Assembly: GCF_030418315.1 (NCBI RefSeq) | Contig: NZ_JAUHPV010000006.1 | Span: 186,001 to 250,000, forward strand | Direction of reading: 5' to 3' | From: Demequina zhanjiangensis | Lineage (GTDB): Bacteria > Actinomycetota > Actinomycetes > Actinomycetales > Demequinaceae | DNA length: 64,000 nt | In this document: positions 35,265-43,939 of the stretch, piece after piece | How positions within the stretch are numbered: the stretch's first letter is position 1 | Layout of the letters: every line of letters starts with the position of its first letter | Made by a program: the position numbers and the translations under genes | Notes under the pieces: model-generated | Seen by the model: the letters and a program-made list of their open reading frames with translations, nothing else | What the model was told of the DNA's origin: nothing | Databases searched by the model: none

Positions 35265-36692
35265 ATGACCGTCACCGCGCAGTCGCCGCGAGCCGGAGCC
35301 GCCACGCAGGAGCGCCGGCAGCCGCTCGCCGTACCCGGCGCCGCGATGCTCGACCTCCCCACCCCCGCGTCGGCCGACCGCCGCAGCCGCGGCGCCGACC
35401 TTCTACAGGCATCGGTGTGGCTCGCCGCGGTCGCAGGGATCGCGTTCATGATCCAGTCCGGCGCGTTCCTCGATGCCGGCGTCTGGGGCTGGCTCTCGAT
35501 GATCTCGCGCGCGCTCGGCATCGTCGCGGCCGTCATGATGCTCGCGCAGCTGCTGCTCGCCTCCCGCGCGCCGTGGATCGACCGCGTGATCGGGCACGAC
35601 AAGGCGATCATGCTCCACACGGAGTATGGGGTGACCTCGGTGGTCGTCATGCTTCTGCACGTCGGGACGGTGGCCGTCGTCGATGCGCAGCTCGCCGGGT
35701 CGAACCCTGCCTCCCAGCTGCTCGCGTACTGGAGCTACGACTGGTTCATGGCCTGGGCCCTCGTCTCGCTTGCCGCGATCCTCGTGGTCCTCGTCACCTC
35801 CTTCGCGTCGGCCCGGGCCAGGATCCCGTACCACCGCTGGCATGCTGTCCACCTGCTGAGCTACGTCGGCATCGCGCTCGCCGTGCCGCACCAGTTCCTG
35901 CAGGGCGCGACGTTCCGGAGCATGGGCGTCGCCTGGTACTTCTGGTTCGTGCTGTGGGCAGGCGCCGGCTCGGCCTTCCTCCTCTGGCGCGTCGTGAAGC
36001 CGATCCTGGTGAACAGGCGCCAACGTCTGCGGGTCGACGCGGTGCGCCGGGAGAGCGACGGGTCGGTCACGATCACGCTCGGGGGCGCGGCGATCCCGAG
36101 GATGGGCGCCCAGGCGGGCCAGTTCATCAACGTCGCCTTCGGACGTGCTGCCTTCCTGAAGGAGATGCACCCGTACTCGCTGTCGGCGGCTCCCGGCGAG
36201 ACGCTCCGCATCACCGTGAAGCCGTTGGGCGATGCCTCCTCCGCACTCGTGGACCTGACCCCCGGCACGGCCGCCTGGATCGAGGGTCCGCTCGGGATCT
36301 TCACCCATGAGCAGCGCACCGGCCGCGACCTGCTCCTGGTGGGCGCGGGCATCGGGGTCACGCCGCTGCGTTCCCTGCTCGAGGACGCTCCCGCCTACGG
36401 AGCCATCTCGGTGGTGGTGCGTGGACGCTCGCGCGAGGAGGTGCCGCTGATCGACGAGATCGAGCACCTGTCGGCCCTGCGAGGCGCACGCTATGCGGCG
36501 CTGCTGGGCGGCCGCGGCAGCACCTGGGGCACCAAGGCACGTCCCGTCACCCTCGTCGGCGCCGTCGCGCGCCCGGGCGACACGGACCTGTACATCTGCG
36601 GCCCCGTCGCCTGGGGGCGCCAGGTCGAGGCCGACGCCCGCGCGGCGGGCATCCCTGCTCACGCGATCCATCGCGAGGAGTTCGCCTGGTAG
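35265..36692 (+). CDS. Ferric reductase-like membrane oxidoreductase (module 2)
   Basis: 475 residues, paralogue of the module 1 protein. Membrane haem domain with MLHTEYGVTSVVVMLLHVG and HRWHAVHLLSYVGIALAVPHQF; FAD site HPYSLSAAPGETLRITVKPLG; NADP site GAGIGVTPLRSLLEDA; C-terminal YICGPVAWGRQVEADARAAG. ATG start with a weak ribosome site (AAGGGATCC). Followed by two FMN-binding proteins and a second ApbE, so this is an extended version of module 1. Confidence 0.88.
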   Translation: MTVTAQSPRAGAATQERRQPLAVPGAAMLDLPTPASADRRSRGADLLQASVWLAAVAGIAFMIQSGAFLDAGVWGWLSMISRALGIVAAVMMLAQLLLASRAPWIDRVIGHDKAIMLHTEYGVTSVVVMLLHVGTVAVVDAQLAGSNPASQLLAYWSYDWFMAWALVSLAAILVVLVTSFASARARIPYHRWHAVHLLSYVGIALAVPHQFLQGATFRSMGVAWYFWFVLWAGAGSAFLLWRVVKPILVNRRQRLRVDAVRRESDGSVTITLGGAAIPRMGAQAGQFINVAFGRAAFLKEMHPYSLSAAPGETLRITVKPLGDASSALVDLTPGTAAWIEGPLGIFTHEQRTGRDLLLVGAGIGVTPLRSLLEDAPAYGAISVVVRGRSREEVPLIDEIEHLSALRGARYAALLGGRGSTWGTKARPVTLVGAVARPGDTDLYICGPVAWGRQVEADARAAGIPAHAIHREEFAW

Positions 36693-36710
36693 GGCGAGAA
36701 GGAGACCCCC

Positions 36711-37394
36711 ATGAAGACTTCACGCGCTTTCGCCGTCGGCGGTGCCGCGGCCGCGATGCTCGCCACCGGGTGGACCCTGGCGCCGCGCGCCACGACCCCC
36801 ACGCTCTCCGCCACCTCCCGGACCGACGCGTCCCTCAGCCTGGTAGAGGAGGCCTCCGCGCTCTCACGGACGGCCGCTCCGGAGGCCTCGACCTCCGCCG
36901 CGCCCTCCCTGACCGCCTCCCCGACGCCATCGGCGTCCTTGACCAGCGCCGCAGAGCCATCCGCGGTCAGCACGCCCAAGCCGACGACGACCAAGACGAG
37001 CACGCCGAAGCCGACGACGACGAAGACGAGCACGCCGAAGCCGACGACGACGAAGACGAGCACGCCGAAGCCGACGACGACGAAGACGAGCACGCCCAAG
37101 CCGGCGCCCGCCAAGCCCAGCGGGACCTTCACCGGCGGCGCGGTTCAGACCAGGTACGGCGTGTATCAGGTGTCCATCACCGTCGCCGACGGCAAGGTCA
37201 CGAACGTCGCGATGGTGCAGAACGGGCTCTCCGATGAGGAGTCCATGCAGATCAAGTCGAAGGCGATCCCCACTCTCATCAGCCAGGTGCTCAGCTCCCA
37301 GAGCCCCAAGGTCAGCTACGTCTCCGGGGCGAGCTACACGTCCCAGGGATTCGCCTCCTCGGTGTCCAGCGCATTCACGAAGGCGGGACTGTGA
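36711..37394 (+). CDS. Exported FMN-binding protein with Thr/Pro/Lys repeat linker (module 2)
   Basis: 227 residues. N-terminus [20 protein letters not shown] is a signal anchor, followed by a Ser/Ala/Thr-rich stretch and four copies of a ten-residue unit TPKPTTTKTS (about residues 88-127). The FMN-binding domain follows, ending YVSGASYTSQGFASSVSSAFTKAGL with the flavinylation motif. The linker is positively charged and Pro-rich, of a kind that spans the cell wall. The first 15 residues are identical to those of the next gene, indicating recent duplication. Confidence 0.87.
   Translation: MKTSRAFAVGGAAAAMLATGWTLAPRATTPTLSATSRTDASLSLVEEASALSRTAAPEASTSAAPSLTASPTPSASLTSAAEPSAVSTPKPTTTKTSTPKPTTTKTSTPKPTTTKTSTPKPTTTKTSTPKPAPAKPSGTFTGGAVQTRYGVYQVSITVADGKVTNVAMVQNGLSDEESMQIKSKAIPTLISQVLSSQSPKVSYVSGASYTSQGFASSVSSAFTKAGL
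36972..37121 (+). repeat. In-frame 30-base tandem repeat
   Basis: Four near-identical 30-base units starting at 36972, 37002, 37032 and 37062, plus a diverged fifth unit at 37092 (TPKPAPAKPS). Each encodes TPKPTTTKTS. Because the unit is a multiple of three, copy-number change would lengthen or shorten the linker without frameshift. Confidence 0.9.
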
Positions 37395-37479
37395 GCCCTG
37401 CCCGACTGACGATCCGACAGACGCGCGGCCCCCGCGCCGCCGCACACGACCTCCCCCTCGCAGGGAGAAGGAGCATCAC

Positions 37480-38040
37480 ATGAAGACCTCACGAGCATTC
37501 GCCGTCGGAGGTGCCGCCGCCGCGATCCTCACCGCAGGCTGGGCGCTCACGCCGAAGGACGCGGAGGCGACCTCGTTCTCCGCCTCCTCCAGCACGGGGG
37601 CGGCCTCCGACCAGTCCTCGTCCGCGACGGACGGCTCCGCCTCGGACTCCGCGGACGCCTCGGAAGGCGACGCGTCGTCCAGCGCGGAGGCCTCCGCTGA
37701 AGCTTCCGCGACGACCGAGTCGTCGACCTCGGACATGGCCGCCGACGGCGCGGCCGACTCGAACGACGGCACCTACACCGGCAGCGCCGTCCAGACGCGC
37801 TACGGCGTCTACCAGGTGGAGATCACTGTCGCCGGCGGTCAGGTCACCGACGTCGCGCTTGTCCAGGAGGGCGCGAACGACCGCGAGTCTCAGCAGATCA
37901 AGTCGCGCTCGCTGCCGCAGCTGATCCAGGAGGTCCTCTCCACCCAGAGCTCCGACATCTCCTACATCTCGGGTGCGAGCTACACGTCCGACGGGTTCGC
38001 GCGCTCCGTCGCCGACGCGTTCGACCAGGCGGGCCTGTGA
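37480..38040 (+). CDS. Exported FMN-binding protein with Ser/Ala/Glu-rich linker (module 2)
   Basis: 186 residues from ATG with AGGGAGAAGGAG upstream. Signal anchor [20 protein letters not shown], then an acidic linker rich in Ser, Ala, Asp and Glu (about 28-95), in contrast to the basic linker of the preceding paralogue. The FMN-binding domain ([20 protein letters not shown]) ends in [25 protein letters not shown] with the flavinylation motif. Its stop overlaps the ApbE start (GTGA). Confidence 0.87.
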   Translation: MKTSRAFAVGGAAAAILTAGWALTPKDAEATSFSASSSTGAASDQSSSATDGSASDSADASEGDASSSAEASAEASATTESSTSDMAADGAADSNDGTYTGSAVQTRYGVYQVEITVAGGQVTDVALVQEGANDRESQQIKSRSLPQLIQEVLSTQSSDISYISGASYTSDGFARSVADAFDQAGL

Positions 38041-38795
38041 TGATCGCTGCGGCGCACGCGATGGCCATGGAGTTCACGCTCCACGTGGACGACGGCGTGG
38101 ACCGCGCGGCGCTCGCGAGCACCATGAGCCACGTGGAGAGCGACCTTCGCTGGGCCGACGCCGTGTTCTCCACCTTCTCGGAGACGTCGTGGATCTCGCG
38201 GCTCTCACGGGGCGAGACCACCGTGGCGGACTGCCCTCCCGCGGTCGAGCAGGTGCTCGACCTGTGCGCGCACTACAAGGGCGCGACTCGCGGAGCGTTC
38301 GACGCCCTCAGCCCCGACGGAGCCATCGACCCCACAGGGATCGTCAAGACGTGGGCCATGGAGCGGGTGCGCTGGAGGCTCGACGACCTTCCCGCCGCGG
38401 GCTGGCTGTGGGGATGCGCGGGCGACGCCGTCGTCTCCGGGATCGGGCCCGACGAAGGACGGACCTGGCGCGTCGGCATCGCGCACCCGGAGCACAGGTT
38501 CCAGTCGGTGGGCGCGGTGACGCTCGGGGGAGAGCACACCGCGATCGCGACCTCCGGGACGACGGTGCACGGAGGGCACATCTGGGCTCCAGGAGGCGAG
38601 GCGCCGGCATACGTCCAGGCGAGCGTGGTCGGCACCGACCTCGTCGAGTGCGACGCATGGGCGACCGCTATCGTGGCAGGCGGCGAGCCGGTCGCGCTCG
38701 CCGCCCAGGAGCACGGGATGGACGTGCTCGCGCTGCGCATGGTCGACGGCAGGATCGTCGCGGAACGCTCGCCCGGCTGGGACTGGGCCGCCTGA
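38037..38795 (+). CDS. apbE: FAD:protein FMN transferase (module 2)
   Basis: 252 residues from the GTG overlapping the upstream stop (an ATG follows at 38040). ApbE motifs: [76 protein letters not shown], and [15 protein letters not shown]. Expected to flavinylate the two FMN-binding proteins encoded just upstream. Paralogue of the module 1 enzyme, though clearly diverged. Confidence 0.9.
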   Translation: MMIAAAHAMAMEFTLHVDDGVDRAALASTMSHVESDLRWADAVFSTFSETSWISRLSRGETTVADCPPAVEQVLDLCAHYKGATRGAFDALSPDGAIDPTGIVKTWAMERVRWRLDDLPAAGWLWGCAGDAVVSGIGPDEGRTWRVGIAHPEHRFQSVGAVTLGGEHTAIATSGTTVHGGHIWAPGGEAPAYVQASVVGTDLVECDAWATAIVAGGEPVALAAQEHGMDVLALRMVDGRIVAERSPGWDWAA

Positions 38796-38843
38796 GCGGG
38801 CCCACCGCGGCACCGAGGTGCGCGGTCGCGTCCCCGCGTATCC

Positions 38844-38855
38844 ATCTGGCATACT
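38844..38855 (+). promoter_or_regulatory. Candidate rpsP promoter -10
   Basis: ATCTGGCATACT, with CATACT as -10 hexamer, lies about 120 bases upstream of rpsP. No convincing -35 is visible. Position and likeness to the rplS promoter region (TGTGGCAGAAT) support a ribosomal-protein promoter. Confidence 0.35.
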
Positions 38856-38974
38856 TGGTCGCTGGCATGCGTGGCCCTCTACCCGCGCACGCTATTCGTC
38901 TTGTCAGGCAGGACCCTCGTGATTCCCCGAGGCGACTGACCCGGCTCACACCGAATGAAGAAGGAGCACACAGC

Positions 38975-39442
38975 ATGGCTGTGAAGATTCGCCTCAAGCG
39001 CTTCGGCAAGAAGCGCTCCCCGTTCTACCGCGTGGTCGTCATGGACTCGCGCACCAAGCGCGATGGCCGTGCCATCGAGGAGATCGGCAAGTACCACCCC
39101 ACCGAGGAGCCCTCGGTCATCGAGATCGACTCGGAGCGCGCCCAGTACTGGCTCTCCGTCGGCGCCCAGCCGACCGAGCAGGTCGCGGCCCTCCTGAAGC
39201 TCACCGGCGACTGGGGCACCTTCAAGGGCGAGAAGGGTGCCAAGAGCACCGTCAAGGTCGCCGAGGGCAAGGCCTCCGCCGAGGACGCCATCAAGGCGCA
39301 CGCGGACGCCGCGGAGAAGGCCAAGGCCGACGCCGCCGCCAAGAAGGAGGAGGCCGCCAAGGCCGCCGCCGCTGAGGCAGAGGCCGCTGAGGCCCCCGCC
39401 GAGGAGGCCGCTCCCGAGGCCGCCGAGTCCGAGGAGAAGTAA
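38975..39442 (+). CDS. rpsP: 30S ribosomal protein S16
   Basis: 155 residues from ATG with GAAGGAG upstream. The conserved S16 core is [26 protein letters not shown] through about residue 85. A low-complexity Ala/Lys/Glu C-terminal tail of about 65 residues, usual in actinobacterial S16, follows. First gene of the rpsP-khpA-rimM-trmD cluster. Confidence 0.98.
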   Translation: MAVKIRLKRFGKKRSPFYRVVVMDSRTKRDGRAIEEIGKYHPTEEPSVIEIDSERAQYWLSVGAQPTEQVAALLKLTGDWGTFKGEKGAKSTVKVAEGKASAEDAIKAHADAAEKAKADAAAKKEEAAKAAAAEAEAAEAPAEEAAPEAAESEEK

Positions 39443-39445
39443 GCG

Positions 39446-39676
39446 ATGGTCCTCGACGCCCTGGAGTTCCTTGTCCGCAGCATCGTCCGCAACCCGGACG
39501 ACGTGCGCGTCACCGAGCGCTCGGGGCGTCGAGGCACCACCCTCAACGTGGTCGTCCACCCGGACGACCTTCCCCGCGTGATCGGCCGTCGTGGCCGCAC
39601 CGCGCAGGCGATCCGCACCGTGGTCGACGCGGTGTCGCGCGACGACGTGCGGGTCAACATCGTCGACGTCGCCTGA
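39446..39676 (+). CDS. khpA: KH-domain RNA-binding protein KhpA
   Basis: 76 residues, three bases after rpsP. Single KH domain with the GxxG loop in VIGRRGRTAQAIRTVVDAV. In Gram-positive bacteria KhpA forms a complex with KhpB/Jag and binds small and messenger RNAs; its place between rpsP and rimM is standard. Confidence 0.94.
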   Translation: MVLDALEFLVRSIVRNPDDVRVTERSGRRGTTLNVVVHPDDLPRVIGRRGRTAQAIRTVVDAVSRDDVRVNIVDVA

Positions 39677-39680
39677 CCGG

Positions 39681-40214
39681 GTGGCCTTCGACCTCACTCT
39701 TCATGCGCAGCGGCCCTCGCCCGCGCGCCTGATCCTTCCGGCCGTCGGCTCCGCCTTCATGGCGGGCCTGACGGTCGTGACCATCTCCGACGCCCTCGCA
39801 GGCTCCGCCTCGGGCGTCGGCATCGGCCTCACGCTCGTGATGATGACCGCCACCGCGTGGCTCGTCCGAGACCTGCTCAAGCTGCTGGGCGTCGTACCGG
39901 CGGCCCGCATCGAGCTCTCAGACGACTCGCTGTCCGTCCGTTCCGCGATGTTCGGTCTCAACGGGCGGCGACGCACACTCGCGCTCGGCCAGACGATCCG
40001 CATGGATGTGCTCAGGCAGCCGTCGCTCTTCCTCGGGGCCACCGGTCTCTACCGGCTGTCCCAGCAGGACGTCCAGGTCACGATCGTGGCCCCGGGCATG
40101 GTGCGGGACGAGGACCTTGAGGCTCTCCTCGAGAGGCTCGCGGAGTCCGGAACGCGAGTCGACCTGATCGAGCACCGCTCCCGACGCGAGGGCGGACCCG
40201 GACCGTCGCGCTGA
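39681..40214 (+). CDS. Membrane protein with cytoplasmic C-terminal domain
   Basis: 177 residues from a GTG four bases after the khpA stop. Two membrane helices (about 15-38 and 42-62) are followed by a soluble beta-rich domain (IELSDDSLSVRSAMFGLNGRRRTLALGQTIRMDV) resembling bacterial PH-like domains. Function unknown. It interrupts the usual direct khpA-rimM adjacency. Confidence 0.65.
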   Translation: MAFDLTLHAQRPSPARLILPAVGSAFMAGLTVVTISDALAGSASGVGIGLTLVMMTATAWLVRDLLKLLGVVPAARIELSDDSLSVRSAMFGLNGRRRTLALGQTIRMDVLRQPSLFLGATGLYRLSQQDVQVTIVAPGMVRDEDLEALLERLAESGTRVDLIEHRSRREGGPGPSR

Positions 40215-40279
40215 CCGCAGGCCCTCGTCGGTCTCGCGCACAGTCCTTCCCTTCCCGTCACGGCCCTAGGCTTGATCCC

Positions 40280-40819
40280 ATGGATGTCACCGTCGCCCGC
40301 ATCGGGAAGGCCCACGGACTCAAGGGCGAGGTGTCGGTCGAGCTGCGTACCGACATCCCCGAGCAGCGCCTCGTCGCAGGCGCGGCGTTCGCGACCGATC
40401 CGGTCGAGGCGGGGCCGCTCACCGTGGTGCGCACGCGGGTGCAGGCGGGACGTTGGTACGTGCAGTTCGACGAGATCCGGGACCGCGACGCTGCCGAGGC
40501 CGCGCGCGGGGTCTCGCTCGTCGTGGACGCCGACGAGGACGACGAGGAGGACGCGTGGTTCGTCCACGAGCTCGTCGGCCTCACCGCCGTGCGGGAGGAC
40601 GGTGCGGAGATCGGGCGCGTCGTCGACCTCCAGCCCATGCCGGCCCAGGACCTGCTGGTCGTGAAGCAGCCGGGTGGGCACCGCGCCCTGATCCCGTTCG
40701 TCGCCGACTTCGTGGTGGAGGTCGATGTGGAGGGCGGACGCGTCGTCCTGGATCCGCCCCACGGTCTGCTCGCGGGCGAGGAGCCCGAGAGCACCGGCGA
40801 GACGGCCGGGGAGGGCTGA
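40280..40819 (+). CDS. rimM: Ribosome maturation factor RimM
   Basis: 179 residues. N-terminal RimM domain ([21 protein letters not shown]) and C-terminal PRC-barrel domain ([42 protein letters not shown]). Binds S19 and assists assembly of the 30S head. One base separates it from trmD. Confidence 0.95.
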   Translation: MDVTVARIGKAHGLKGEVSVELRTDIPEQRLVAGAAFATDPVEAGPLTVVRTRVQAGRWYVQFDEIRDRDAAEAARGVSLVVDADEDDEEDAWFVHELVGLTAVREDGAEIGRVVDLQPMPAQDLLVVKQPGGHRALIPFVADFVVEVDVEGGRVVLDPPHGLLAGEEPESTGETAGEG

Positions 40820-40820
40820 C

Positions 40821-41543
40821 ATGCGCGTCGACGTCGTGACGATCTTCCCCGAGTTCTTCCAGGTGCTCGACGTGTCCCTCCTCGGCAAGGCGCGCCAGGC
40901 GGAGCTCGTGGAGACCCATGTGCACCAGCTGCGCGACTGGGCGGCGTTCAAGGCCGACGGCACCCCCGACGCGCACCGCACGGTGGACGATGCGCCGTTC
41001 GGCGGGGGCGCGGGCATGGTGATGAAGCCCGATGTCTGGGGCAAGGCGCTCGACGAGGTGCTGCAGCCCGGCGGCGTCCTCGTGATCCCGAGCCCTGCAG
41101 GCGTTCCGTTCACCCAGGCGCTCGCCGCCGACCTCTCCACGGAGCCGCAGCTCGTGTTCGCGTGCGGCCGCTACGAGGGCATCGATGCCCGCGTCGCCGA
41201 GCACTACGCGTCGGTCGGCTATCGAGTGCTCGAGGTGAGCCTGGGCGACTACGTCCTCAACGGGGGAGAGGTCGCGGCCTTCGCCATGATCGAGGCCGTC
41301 ACGCGGCTGATCCCCGGGTTCATGGGCAACGCCGAGTCGATCGTCGAGGAGTCGCACTCCGATGGCCTGCTCGAGTATCCGTCGTACACGCGGCCGGCCT
41401 CGTGGCGCGGGCACGACGTCCCGCCGGTGCTGCTCAGCGGACATCACGGCAAGGTCGCGCAGTGGCGTCGCGAGCAGCAGCTCGCCCGCACCCGCGAGCG
41501 GCGGCCGGATCTGCTCGCCGCTGACGAGCAGGACACGCCCTGA
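40821..41543 (+). CDS. trmD: tRNA (guanine-N1)-methyltransferase
   Basis: 240 residues from ATG. SPOUT methyltransferase: [53 protein letters not shown], and the trefoil-knot SAM site [26 protein letters not shown]. Makes m1G37 in tRNAs reading CNN codons, preventing +1 frameshifts. Confidence 0.97.
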   Translation: MRVDVVTIFPEFFQVLDVSLLGKARQAELVETHVHQLRDWAAFKADGTPDAHRTVDDAPFGGGAGMVMKPDVWGKALDEVLQPGGVLVIPSPAGVPFTQALAADLSTEPQLVFACGRYEGIDARVAEHYASVGYRVLEVSLGDYVLNGGEVAAFAMIEAVTRLIPGFMGNAESIVEESHSDGLLEYPSYTRPASWRGHDVPPVLLSGHHGKVAQWRREQQLARTRERRPDLLAADEQDTP

Positions 41544-41560
41544 CGCATCGCCCCATGCGT
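41543..41560 (+). terminator. Hairpin at the trmD 3' end
   Basis: ACGCAT - CGCCCC - ATGCGT, a perfect six-base stem beginning at the last base of the trmD stop codon, with no T-run. It could mark the end of the rimM-trmD transcript or be part of the rplS leader. Confidence 0.35.
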
Positions 41561-41575
41561 GGTCGCATCCGTCGG

Positions 41576-41592
41576 GATGTGGCAGAATAGTG
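41576..41592 (+). promoter_or_regulatory. Candidate rplS promoter -10 region
   Basis: GATGTGGCAGAATAGTG, with CAGAAT as probable -10, lies about 130 bases upstream of rplS. The long leader (about 41595-41721) contains GC-rich inverted segments and could regulate L19 synthesis, but I cannot fold it reliably by eye. Confidence 0.35.
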
Positions 41593-41721
41593 CGTCGGCG
41601 CGTCCGGCGCTCTCGCCTGCCACAGGGGGCGGAGCAACGGTCCGGTACGCGGCACCAACCTTACGTAGCCTTCGGGCAGAACCGCATGGTGACCTGTGGC
41701 ATGTGCGAGGAGTAGAACGTC

Positions 41722-42069
41722 ATGCAGAAGCTTGACTCGGTCGTCTCGGGCCAGATCCGCGACGACATCCCGGACTTCCGCGCCGGTGACACCGTCAACG
41801 TCCACGTGAAGGTCGTCGAGGGCAACCGCTCGCGTGTCCAGGTCTTCAAGGGCGTCGTGATCGCGCGTCACGGCAAGGGCATCGGCGAGACCTTCACGGT
41901 CCGCAAGATCTCGTTCGGTGTGGGTGTGGAGCGTAAGTTCCCCATCAACGCGCCGACCATCGAGAAGCTCGAGGTCGTCACCCGCGGTGACGTCCGTCGC
42001 GCCAAGCTCTACTACCTGCGCGGCCTGCGCGGTAAGGCTGCTCGCATCCGCGAGAAGCGCGAGAGCTAA
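41722..42069 (+). CDS. rplS: 50S ribosomal protein L19
   Basis: 115 residues, standard length. [66 protein letters not shown] and the basic C-terminus [19 protein letters not shown] identify L19, located at the 30S-50S interface. Confidence 0.98.
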   Translation: MQKLDSVVSGQIRDDIPDFRAGDTVNVHVKVVEGNRSRVQVFKGVVIARHGKGIGETFTVRKISFGVGVERKFPINAPTIEKLEVVTRGDVRRAKLYYLRGLRGKAARIREKRES

Positions 42070-42071
42070 TC

Positions 42072-42785
42072 ATCAGCGATTCCACGCAGACGCCGGCGGG
42101 CGGGGCACAGTCCCCGTCCGCCGGCGCTCGTGTATGGAGCTGGATCAAGGAGCTCGGCATCATCGCCATCGCGGCGCTCGTGCTGTCCCTGATCATCAAG
42201 ACGTTCTTCTTCCAGTCCTTCTGGATCCCGTCCGGGTCGATGCATCCCACCCTGCTCGAGGGCGATCGCATCCTCGTGACGAAGTGGCGTCCGGGCCCGC
42301 TTGAGCTCCGCCAGGGCGACGTGGTGGTCTTCAAGGACCCGGGTGGCTGGCTGAACGGCGCAGAGTCGGTCGAGGCCACGGGGGCGCAGAGGGTCGTTCA
42401 GGACGTCCTCCAGTTCGTCGGGCTGCTTCCCGAGGATGCGGGCGAGCACCTGGTCAAGCGCGTCATCGGGCTCCCGGGTGACACCGTCGAATGCACGTCC
42501 GCCGAAGGCCCGCTGATGCTCAACGGTGTCGCGCTCGAGGAGGACTTCATCGCGGAGGGCTCGCAGCCGTGCGGCGCCGAGTTCTCGGTGACCGTCCCCG
42601 AGAACAGCCTGTGGGTCATGGGGGACAACCGCGACAACTCCGCCGACTCCCGCGCCCACATGGGCCTGCCGGGCGGTGGGACCATCCCGATGAGCTCGGT
42701 CGTGGGCACGGCCTTCGTGACGTTGTGGCCCATCGACCACTGGGGTGGCATCGGCAACCCCCTCGTCGACAGCGGCCAGGCCTGA
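42072..42785 (+). CDS. lepB: Signal peptidase I with apparent non-canonical ATC start
   Basis: Membrane serine protease that removes signal peptides. Catalytic Ser in IPSGSMHPTLL, catalytic Lys in VKRVIGLPGDTVE, and conserved GDNRDNSADSRAHMG. The frame is open from the rplS stop and encodes a typical Ser/Thr/Pro-rich N-terminus, then WIKELGIIAIAALVLSLIIK, the membrane anchor. No ATG, GTG, TTG or CTG occurs in frame before GTG at 42180, which lies inside that anchor and would cut it in half. Two consecutive ATC codons stand at 42069 and 42072; the second is six bases after GAGAG. I therefore place the start at ATC 42072 (237 residues); the GTG start would give 201. Confidence 0.8.
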   Translation: MSDSTQTPAGGAQSPSAGARVWSWIKELGIIAIAALVLSLIIKTFFFQSFWIPSGSMHPTLLEGDRILVTKWRPGPLELRQGDVVVFKDPGGWLNGAESVEATGAQRVVQDVLQFVGLLPEDAGEHLVKRVIGLPGDTVECTSAEGPLMLNGVALEEDFIAEGSQPCGAEFSVTVPENSLWVMGDNRDNSADSRAHMGLPGGGTIPMSSVVGTAFVTLWPIDHWGGIGNPLVDSGQA

Positions 42786-42789
42786 CCCC

Positions 42790-43485
42790 ATGCGGTACAC
42801 GGTGTCGCTCGAGCATGAGCGCGCGCTCTGGGATGCGGGCGCGCGCGTGGTCGCCGGGATCGACGAGGTGGGGCGTGGCGCTCTCGCCGGCCCCGTGAGC
42901 GTCGGCGTGTGCGCACTCGAGCGTCGCAAGGACTGGCCCGAGGGGCTTGCCGACTCGAAGGAGCTCACCCCGGCACGCCGCGAGGCGATGGCGGTCGCTC
43001 TCGCCGGGTTCGGAGTCGCCCGTGCCGTCGGTCATGCGGACGCGAGCGAGATCGACGAGCATGGGATCGTCGGCGCGCTGAGGCTCGCGGGGCTCAGGGC
43101 GATGTCGACGCTCACTCGCCAGGGAGTCGTGGTGGACGCCGTGCTTCTGGACGGCACCCATGACTGGCTCACGCCGCCCGCGGCGGATCTGTTCGCGGCG
43201 GCGAGCGGGGATCCGATCCTCGCCCTGGTACCGGACGCGCCTCCGGTGCCTCCGGTGACGACCGTCGTGAAGGGCGATGGCCGCTGCGCGTCCATCGCGG
43301 CGGGCTCGGTGCTCGCGAAGGTCGAGCGCGATGCGCTCATGGCGGCCGCCGACGGCGATCACCCTGCGTACGGCTGGGGTCGCAACAAGGGATACGGCGC
43401 GCCCGTGCATCTCAAGGCGCTGCGCAAGCATGGTCCCAGCCCGCTGCACCGTCTCAGCTGGTCGTTGCCCGCGCGCGATCTCTGA
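42790..43485 (+). CDS. rnhB: Ribonuclease HII
   Basis: 231 residues from the ATG four bases after lepB. RNase HII acidic active site: AGIDEVGRGALAGPV (Asp, Glu), VDAVLLDGTHDW (Asp) and the following Asp in the central domain; GDGRCASIAAGSVLAKVERD is the conserved substrate-binding segment. Removes ribonucleotides from RNA-DNA hybrids. Confidence 0.95.
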   Translation: MRYTVSLEHERALWDAGARVVAGIDEVGRGALAGPVSVGVCALERRKDWPEGLADSKELTPARREAMAVALAGFGVARAVGHADASEIDEHGIVGALRLAGLRAMSTLTRQGVVVDAVLLDGTHDWLTPPAADLFAAASGDPILALVPDAPPVPPVTTVVKGDGRCASIAAGSVLAKVERDALMAAADGDHPAYGWGRNKGYGAPVHLKALRKHGPSPLHRLSWSLPARDL

Positions 43486-43543
43486 CTCGCCCGGGACACG
43501 CCGCGATGCGGCCGCACGCCCACGCATCCGTCACAATGGACGG

Positions 43544-43873
43544 GTGAGCAGCGAGGACCTGGAGAACTACGAGACCGAGGCGGAGCTGGCCCTCTACCGC
43601 GAGTATCGCGATGTGGTCGGCCTGTTCCAATACGTGGTCGAGACCGAGCGCCGGTTCTACCTGGCGAACAAGGTGGACCTGCAGGTGAAGGCGTCCGGCG
43701 GGGACATCTACTTCGAGGTGACGATGGCCGACGCCTGGGTGTGGGACGTGTACCGCTCCGCGCGGCTGGTCAAGAACGTGCGCGTCGTGACGTTCAAGGA
43801 CGTCAACATCGAGGAGCTCGCTCACGACGATGATCAGACGATCCCTGACCTGAGGCAGCTGCGCGGCAGGTGA
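43544..43873 (+). CDS. DUF2469 protein
   Basis: 109 residues from a GTG. SSEDLENYETEAELALYREYRDVVGLFQYVVETERRFYLAN, then VTMADAWVWDVYR and the acidic HDDDQTIPDL. This highly conserved, actinobacteria-specific family of unknown function is nearly always encoded between rnhB and yraN, as here apart from the two efflux units. Confidence 0.92.
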   Translation: MSSEDLENYETEAELALYREYRDVVGLFQYVVETERRFYLANKVDLQVKASGGDIYFEVTMADAWVWDVYRSARLVKNVRVVTFKDVNIEELAHDDDQTIPDLRQLRGR

Positions 43874-43924
43874 TCGCCCCGCGGCCACGGAGGGACCCGC
43901 TCCCCGGACCGCATTGACTGCTCG

Positions 43925-43939
43925 TTGCAGAGACTGCAA
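43925..43939. promoter_or_regulatory. Inverted repeat at the TetR gene start
   Basis: TTGCAG - AGA - CTGCAA, a perfect six-base inverted repeat whose last base is the first base of the ATG at 43939. A TetR dimer bound here would cover the start codon, fitting autoregulation. Confidence 0.6.

Noticed and set aside
36972..37121. Tandem repeat considered as CRISPR or intergenic satellite
   Set aside because: Contiguous 30-base units without spacers, in frame inside a gene with a clear protein-level role.
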